From: Nitrososphaerales archaeon TH5896
Lineage (GTDB): Archaea; Thermoproteota; Nitrososphaeria; Nitrososphaerales; Nitrososphaeraceae
Length of the DNA: 10,242 nt
Reading direction: 5' to 3'
Assembly: GCA_014523625.1 (NCBI GenBank)
Contig: JAATVP010000048.1
Span: 1 to 10,242 of the forward strand
Positions within the stretch are counted from its first letter, which is position 1. The number at the start of each line of letters is the position of its first letter. The position numbers and the translations under genes are program-made. This document shows positions 6,039 through 10,242 of the stretch, piece by piece. The notes below the pieces were generated by a model. It saw nothing but the letters and a program-made list of their open reading frames with translations, made no database searches and was not told where the DNA came from.

Positions 6039-6842
6039 TTAAGCAACAACCTTTCCACCTAGTCTTTCAATCTCGTCCATTAGAATGATGAAAGTTTCCT
6101 TATAACTTGAGTGGACTTTTTTTCGATCCTTGCCTTTAGAAACAATTTGAATTTGTAATTTTGGTTTATGGTCTGAAGTGTATCCCTTGGGGTGTGTTTT
6201 TACGTACATTGATTGTGGTAGATTTGAATCCTTTATCTTGAAGAGAATGGGAGCAAGTAAAGATTCACCTACTCCTATTACTTCATGAGTGGTTTCGATG
6301 ACATGGAATCTTGAACTAATTTGTTTTTTAAGAATTGGGATTACACTAGCTGAAAAGATCCCTTCCAACTCCATAGGAACCCCTGGCAAGCAAAAAATCC
6401 GTTTGCTAGATCTCTGTCTTGACTTTAATTTTATCAGAACTGCTGGAGCGATGCCAACCATATTTTGGATAGGGATGGAACCCTTCGGCATCTTGACCAT
6501 TTTTAATCGAAATTCATTTAATTGATACTCGATTGAAAGTCTTTCATAGCTTTTTCTCATCATATCCACAGCCTTTTCACTTAACTCGAGCTTTCGTCCT
6601 AATGCAGAAGAAACACCTTCCAGTGTTTTGTCGTCGGGAGTCGGACCTAAGCCTCCCGATATTATCAAGCAATCTATTCCTCTTTCTAGGGATTCGTTTA
6701 TTGCTGATGATATCTCACAAACGTCATCCCCCACTATCGTAACCCTATTTACAAATCCACCAATCCCTGTAATTTTTTTCGAAAGCCACACTGAGTTGGT
6801 ATTCAAAACTAATCCTGTAAGTAATTCGTCTCCTATGCACAA
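6039..6842 (-). CDS. CinA-like / molybdopterin-binding-fold protein (NMN deamidase-related)
   Basis: A 267-residue protein with the MoaB/MogA-type fold of the CinA N-terminal domain. IGDELLTGLVLNTNSVWLSK (3-22) is the family's opening GDE..G...NTN motif. SGGLGPTPDD (62-71) is the signature loop, and LPGVPMELEGIF (152-163) the LPGVP loop. The rest matches the KOW/COG1058 region; the C-terminal PncC amidase domain of bacterial CinA is absent, as in archaeal relatives of 250-270 residues. Bacterial CinA couples ADP-ribose pyrophosphatase activity to NMN deamidation; the archaeal role is unproven. The start is odd. TTG 6842 is the only usual start codon in frame, yet family-like residues (ILEIL, the first strand) are encoded just upstream, and an in-frame TGA sits at 6870-6872. 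An ATG at 6870 in another frame would join after a 1-nt change. The gene is divergent from the histidine kinase. Confidence 0.85.
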   Translation of the reverse strand: MCIGDELLTGLVLNTNSVWLSKKITGIGGFVNRVTIVGDDVCEISSAINESLERGIDCLIISGGLGPTPDDKTLEGVSSALGRKLELSEKAVDMMRKSYERLSIEYQLNEFRLKMVKMPKGSIPIQNMVGIAPAVLIKLKSRQRSSKRIFCLPGVPMELEGIFSASVIPILKKQISSRFHVIETTHEVIGVGESLLAPILFKIKDSNLPQSMYVKTHPKGYTSDHKPKLQIQIVSKGKDRKKVHSSYKETFIILMDEIERLGGKVVA

Positions 6843-6893
6843 TATCTCAAGAATTTGGCTAACTACCCATCACCGAAATGGAGTAACTATTAT

Positions 6894-6904
6894 CATTATA
6901 TGAA
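6894..6904 (-). promoter_or_regulatory. Candidate TATA box of the CinA-like gene
   Basis: TTCATATAATG on the minus strand would place transcription start near 6870-6873, close to the out-of-frame ATG at 6870 and about 30 nt before TTG 6842. The position makes the true start of the protein harder to decide. Confidence 0.3.
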
Positions 6905-7063
6905 TTTTAGAGGCGAGACTTTTTTCAACAGTTTGACATTCAAATTTCTCTAAAAATGGCAATTCATCGCAGGAGCAGCAAAGTCTTATTCCTATATTCG
7001 TTGGGCGTTTCGAAATGTAGTAATGCTTAATTATGAACCTAGCATACATTAACTCCTAGCCAC

Positions 7064-8728
7064 TTGATATCTTCTCAGGATGATCATTCTAGTAAGACTG
7101 AAGTGTTATATGGTGAAGAAAATATCATGAGTACAATATCACAGTTTTTGTCTAATGAAGATAGAATAGACGCTTGTGGTGATTCTAACGCTCCTGCATT
7201 TATTCTTAAAGTTTACAGGAAATTAATGGGAGACGCCAAAAAAGGACTAGGGGGCATTAGATTAAGATTCCTTACAGACATTAATAGAGAAAACATAGAC
7301 TATTGTAAGGAGTTGATGAAAATTGCCGAAGTCGTTCGCCATGTAGAGGGGATTAAAGCAAATTTTGCTGTAAGAAATACCGATTATATTGGAATCGCGA
7401 CTTCTAACACAGAACTTCAACCTTCGATTCAATCACATATTATTTACAGTAATGTAAGGGGAATTATTGAGCAGCAACAATATCTATTCAACAGTCTTTG
7501 GGAGAAGTCTATTAGAGCTGAACAGAGAATTGAAGAAATAGAGCGGGGTATACAGGCTGAATTCTTCGAAATTATCAATGAGACGGAGAGAATAAGTGAG
7601 ATTCTGACAGATCTGGCAAAATCTGTAGTAAACGAGGTTGTATTACTTCTTCCCAATGATAAAGCTTTGATGAGGATAGATAAACTTGGAGTTGTTGATT
7701 CGTTGCTAGAAGCGGCTAGAAACGGCGCGATAATTAAGATTATCTGCCCATTATCTGAAGAGAATAGACAGATTCAGAAAAAAATATTCAATTCCTCAGC
7801 GAATGTTAAATTAATCGATGGCAGCAATTCGCAGCATGGATTGTACATAATTGATAGCTTAAAGTTCTTAAGAGTAGAACTCGTAAAGCCAGAAGCAGAG
7901 AGTTTTCTAGAAGCGATTGGTTTTGCCATCTATTCAAATAACAAGAGAAGTGCAGACTTGTATAGGTGGATGTTTGAACTGCTTTGGAATGAGCGAATTA
8001 TTAATTTAGAATCGAAAAAGGCAAATCAAATGCAAAAAGAGTTCATGAATGTTGCAGCACACGAGCTACGGACACCTATTCAACCTATAGTTGGTTTAGC
8101 TCATCTTCTTAGATTTGAGAAAGAGTACATGAAAGGTAAGGAGCAAGAATCACTAGATGTCATCATTAGAAATGCCGAACGGCTTCAAAGACTTGCAGAA
8201 AATATACTTGATGCAAGTAGAATCGAGAGCCAGAGATTAACTTTAAGAAAAGTGAAATTTAAGTTGGACGATTTACTCTTCAATATAGTACAAACCTATT
8301 ATAATGAAGGTATGAATTCTGTAACTAGCAGAAAAGACGTATCCGTACTGTATGAACCTCCAAATGAAAATATAGTTGTTGAAGCAGATAAAGAGAGGAT
8401 ATCTCAAGTGGTTCGCAATATATTGAGTAATGCCTTAGAATTCACAAATGAAGGCAATGTATTAGTAACATTAAGAAAAGAACGACAGCAAGAAGATAAA
8501 GGGATGCAGATTGCCGTTGTTACAGTAACAGATACTGGTTGTGGTATAGATCCAGCTGTCATGCCAAAGATTTTTGAAAAGTTTGTTACAAGGTCGGATA
8601 AGGGTACTGGGTTGGGGTTATTCGTATCAAAAAGTATTATACAGGCCCACGATGGTAGAATCTGGGTCCAAAACAATATAGAAGGACAGAAAGGTGCCAC
8701 CTTTTGTTTTACCTTGCCATGTAAGTAA
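7064..8728 (+). CDS. Soluble sensor histidine kinase with N-terminal repeat sensor
   Basis: A 554-residue kinase. The C-terminal half is standard: HisKA box FMNVAAHELRTPIQ with phospho-acceptor His333, N-box NILSNALEF (Asn456), G1 DTGCGID (490-496), F-box KIFEKF, G2 GTGLGL (514-519) and the closing GATFCFTLP. It autophosphorylates on His and passes phosphate to a response regulator, none of which is in the window. No membrane segment is visible, so sensing is cytoplasmic. The first 300 residues seem to hold two similar alpha/beta modules: residues about 15-115 (TEVLYGEENI, GIRLRFLTDI, VRHVEGIKANFAVRNTDYI) and about 165-300 (VVLLLP, GAIIKIICPL, VKLIDG, HGLYIIDSLKFLRVEL), with a charged helix EKSIRAEQRIEEIERG between. 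The second resembles the phospholipase-D-like sensory domain of TrmB-type proteins. TTG 7064 is the first possible start; GTG 7103 and ATG 7127 would cut the TEVLYGEENI motif. Confidence 0.9.
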   Translation: MISSQDDHSSKTEVLYGEENIMSTISQFLSNEDRIDACGDSNAPAFILKVYRKLMGDAKKGLGGIRLRFLTDINRENIDYCKELMKIAEVVRHVEGIKANFAVRNTDYIGIATSNTELQPSIQSHIIYSNVRGIIEQQQYLFNSLWEKSIRAEQRIEEIERGIQAEFFEIINETERISEILTDLAKSVVNEVVLLLPNDKALMRIDKLGVVDSLLEAARNGAIIKIICPLSEENRQIQKKIFNSSANVKLIDGSNSQHGLYIIDSLKFLRVELVKPEAESFLEAIGFAIYSNNKRSADLYRWMFELLWNERIINLESKKANQMQKEFMNVAAHELRTPIQPIVGLAHLLRFEKEYMKGKEQESLDVIIRNAERLQRLAENILDASRIESQRLTLRKVKFKLDDLLFNIVQTYYNEGMNSVTSRKDVSVLYEPPNENIVVEADKERISQVVRNILSNALEFTNEGNVLVTLRKERQQEDKGMQIAVVTVTDTGCGIDPAVMPKIFEKFVTRSDKGTGLGLFVSKSIIQAHDGRIWVQNNIEGQKGATFCFTLPCK

Positions 8729-8748
8729 GTGTCCCTTGTCTAAAGATT

Positions 8749-9534
8749 TCAAATTCTGACGTTTACTCCGTTTTCCACGAGATACTGCTTAACGGAATAG
8801 ACAGTTGCTTTTTCATAATGAAAAATTGAGGCAGCTAATGCAGCTTCTACATCGGTCTTACGGAATACTTCCAGTATATGTTCCTGTGACCCGCATCCAC
8901 CAGAAGCTATAACCGGAATCCGAACTGCTCTACTAATAGCTCTTATCAATTCAAGATCATATCCATTTTCAGTCCCGTCTTTATCAATACTTGTTAACAG
9001 AATTTCTCCAGCTCCGAGTTTCTCTACTTTCTTGGCCCATTGTATTGCTTCAATGCCTGTGCCTTCACGGCCACCAAATATTCTTACTTCAAACCAGTAA
9101 CCTTTCTTTTTTGTTGAGTGACCAACGTGATGTCGTTTCACGTCTATAGCTACAACAACACATTGCTTACCGAAAAGACTCATTAATTGAGACACAAGTT
9201 CAGGATTCTTTACTGCCGCTGTATTGATTGAGACTTTATCTGCCCCGCTCAATAATATCTCTCTTGCATCATGAAGATTCCTTATACCACCTCCTACGGT
9301 AAATGGTATGTTGATAACCCTTGCTACTTCCTTGATGACAGACTTTAAAGCTTCTCTACCTTCATGCGAAGCATTAATATCAAGAAAGATTATCTCATCT
9401 GCCCCTTCTCGAGTATACTTTTTCGCAAAAAATACGGGGTCACCAGCGATTTTCACATCAGAGAAATTTACACCCTTGACAACATTACCGGCATCAACGT
9501 CTAAGCAAGGAATAATTCTTTTTGCAAGTGTCAT
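8749..9534 (-). CDS. hisF: Imidazole glycerol phosphate synthase, cyclase subunit HisF
   Basis: A 261-residue TIM-barrel enzyme. With HisH it converts PRFAR and ammonia from glutamine to imidazole glycerol phosphate and AICAR, in the cytosol. Visible are LAKRIIPCLDVDAGNVVKG (3-21) with the first catalytic Asp (Asp12), the phosphate-binding TVGGGIRN (79-86), GADKVSIN (97-104), VVAIDVKR (127-134) with the second catalytic Asp (Asp131), LTSIDKDGT (180-188) and VIASGGCGS (208-216). The length is typical. The ATG at 9534 lies 4 nt after the hisA stop, so the two are translated from one mRNA. The family's usual YTHGG loop reads RIFGG here, a mild divergence. hisH is not in the window and should lie upstream of hisA or elsewhere. 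The 3' end faces the histidine kinase gene, leaving 20 nt for both terminators. Confidence 0.96.
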   Translation of the reverse strand: MTLAKRIIPCLDVDAGNVVKGVNFSDVKIAGDPVFFAKKYTREGADEIIFLDINASHEGREALKSVIKEVARVINIPFTVGGGIRNLHDAREILLSGADKVSINTAAVKNPELVSQLMSLFGKQCVVVAIDVKRHHVGHSTKKKGYWFEVRIFGGREGTGIEAIQWAKKVEKLGAGEILLTSIDKDGTENGYDLELIRAISRAVRIPVIASGGCGSQEHILEVFRKTDVEAALAASIFHYEKATVYSVKQYLVENGVNVRI

Positions 9535-9538
9535 ATCT

Positions 9539-10242
9539 TTATGCTATGGCTCTCGCTTGCGCGATACTTATTCTTCTATCATATAGCGCTTTGCCTAAAA
9601 TTATTGAAGAACACCCCGCTGTTCGTGCTCGTAAGATATCTTGCAAGCTGGAAACTCCTCCACTTGCAATTATTTTTATGCCGGGAAACGCTGATGCGTC
9701 CCGTAAACTAGAAAAATCTGGACCAGAAAGAGTTCCGTCTTTTTCAACGCTTGTCAGTAGAAATTCTGAGATGCCCACCGCTTGAAAATCGTAAATGGCG
9801 TTTTGAATCGAAAAATTCGTTTTTTCTTTCCAACCATTCACTACTATTGTTCTATCCCGATAATCTACAGCAAGTACAATCCTTTCCTTTTTTTTCTTGA
9901 TCATCTTTCCTATAAGATCTGGTTCCTGAAAAGCGATTGTGCCCAGTACAATCTTGTTCACATTTTTCAGCATTTCATTAATAATCTCAACTGATCTTAT
10001 TCCTCCGGCGGCCTGTACCGGAATCTGGATAGATGCTGCTATTTTATATATCATTTTCCGATTGTTATTTCCCGTCTGCAAAGCTGCATCTAAATCAACT
10101 ACGTGTAACATCTCTGCTCCATCATCAGCCCATCTCTCAGCCACTCCAATTGGATCGTCGCTATAGATGGTCTTCCTATCAGGATCGCCTTTCACTAATC
10201 TTACAACTTTCCCATCCAACAGGTCAATTGCAGGAATGACCA
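9539..10242 (-). CDS. hisA: ProFAR isomerase HisA, partial at right edge
   Basis: This TIM-barrel enzyme opens the ribose ring of ProFAR by an Amadori rearrangement to give PRFAR, the substrate of HisF-HisH. 233 residues are visible, and only the first few are cut off. The reading frame starts at the edge with VIPAIDLLDGKVVRLVKGD, where the Asp of AID (10223-10225) is the general base; an apparent start at TTG 10219 is internal to this motif. Further motifs are VQAAGGIRS (phosphate site), IVLAVDYRD with the second catalytic Asp followed by VVNGW, LLTSVEKDGTLSGPD and IIASGGVSS, then GKALYDRRI. The position after LTS that is usually Ile-Asp/Asn or similar is Val-Glu, within family variation. 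The TAA at 9541-9539 sits 4 nt before hisF. Gene order hisA-hisF is the classic end of histidine operons. Confidence 0.95.
   Translation of the reverse strand, partial: VIPAIDLLDGKVVRLVKGDPDRKTIYSDDPIGVAERWADDGAEMLHVVDLDAALQTGNNNRKMIYKIAASIQIPVQAAGGIRSVEIINEMLKNVNKIVLGTIAFQEPDLIGKMIKKKKERIVLAVDYRDRTIVVNGWKEKTNFSIQNAIYDFQAVGISEFLLTSVEKDGTLSGPDFSSLRDASAFPGIKIIASGGVSSLQDILRARTAGCSSIILGKALYDRRISIAQARAIA

Noticed and set aside
6289..6903. Plus-strand frames opposite the CinA-like gene
   Set aside because: They are antisense shadows of a gene with clear family motifs; none has a domain of its own.

Overview
The window most likely comes from an ammonia-oxidising archaeon of the Nitrososphaerota (Thaumarchaeota), probably close to Nitrososphaera/Nitrosocosmicus. 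Supporting signs are the AT-rich and loosely packed DNA, an archaeal-type tyrosine recombinase with a TGMRIGAL box, a CinA-like protein lacking the C-terminal amidase domain, a soluble histidine kinase with a TEVLYGEENI start, frequent TTG starts, few Shine-Dalgarno sites, and TATA-like boxes 25-40 nt ahead of several starts. The lineage is an inference from protein style; no rRNA or tRNA gene is visible.

Region 1 (1-2808) is accessory and decaying. It holds a tyrosine integrase that runs off the left edge and has no usable start codon, an intact small glyoxalase-fold (VOC) protein, an amidohydrolase-2 pseudogene and a GNAT acetyltransferase pseudogene. The amidohydrolase frame is broken by a 7-nt insertion that is the exact reverse complement of sequence 14 nt further on, the signature of a templated quasipalindrome mutation. 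The acetyltransferase is broken by at least three frame changes.

Region 2 (2809-4484) is about 1.7 kb with no convincing gene but much structure: a 14-bp palindrome, a degenerate tandem repeat of about 130-137 nt whose copies carry hairpins built on the same 5' arm, a 9-bp inverted repeat, and a strong GC-rich stem-loop at 4135-4174.

Region 3 (4485-10242) is ordinary chromosome with intact genes. It holds a small membrane-anchored PepSY-like protein, thymidylate kinase (tmk, minus), a CinA-like protein (minus) with an odd 5' end, a divergent orphan soluble histidine kinase (plus), and the tail of a histidine operon, hisA-hisF (minus), which converges on the kinase with only 20 nt between stops. 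HisA and HisF catalyse successive steps of histidine biosynthesis, and HisF also releases AICAR to purine synthesis. Tmk supplies dTDP for DNA synthesis. Intact long genes here argue that the frameshifts in region 1 are real local decay and not general sequencing error.
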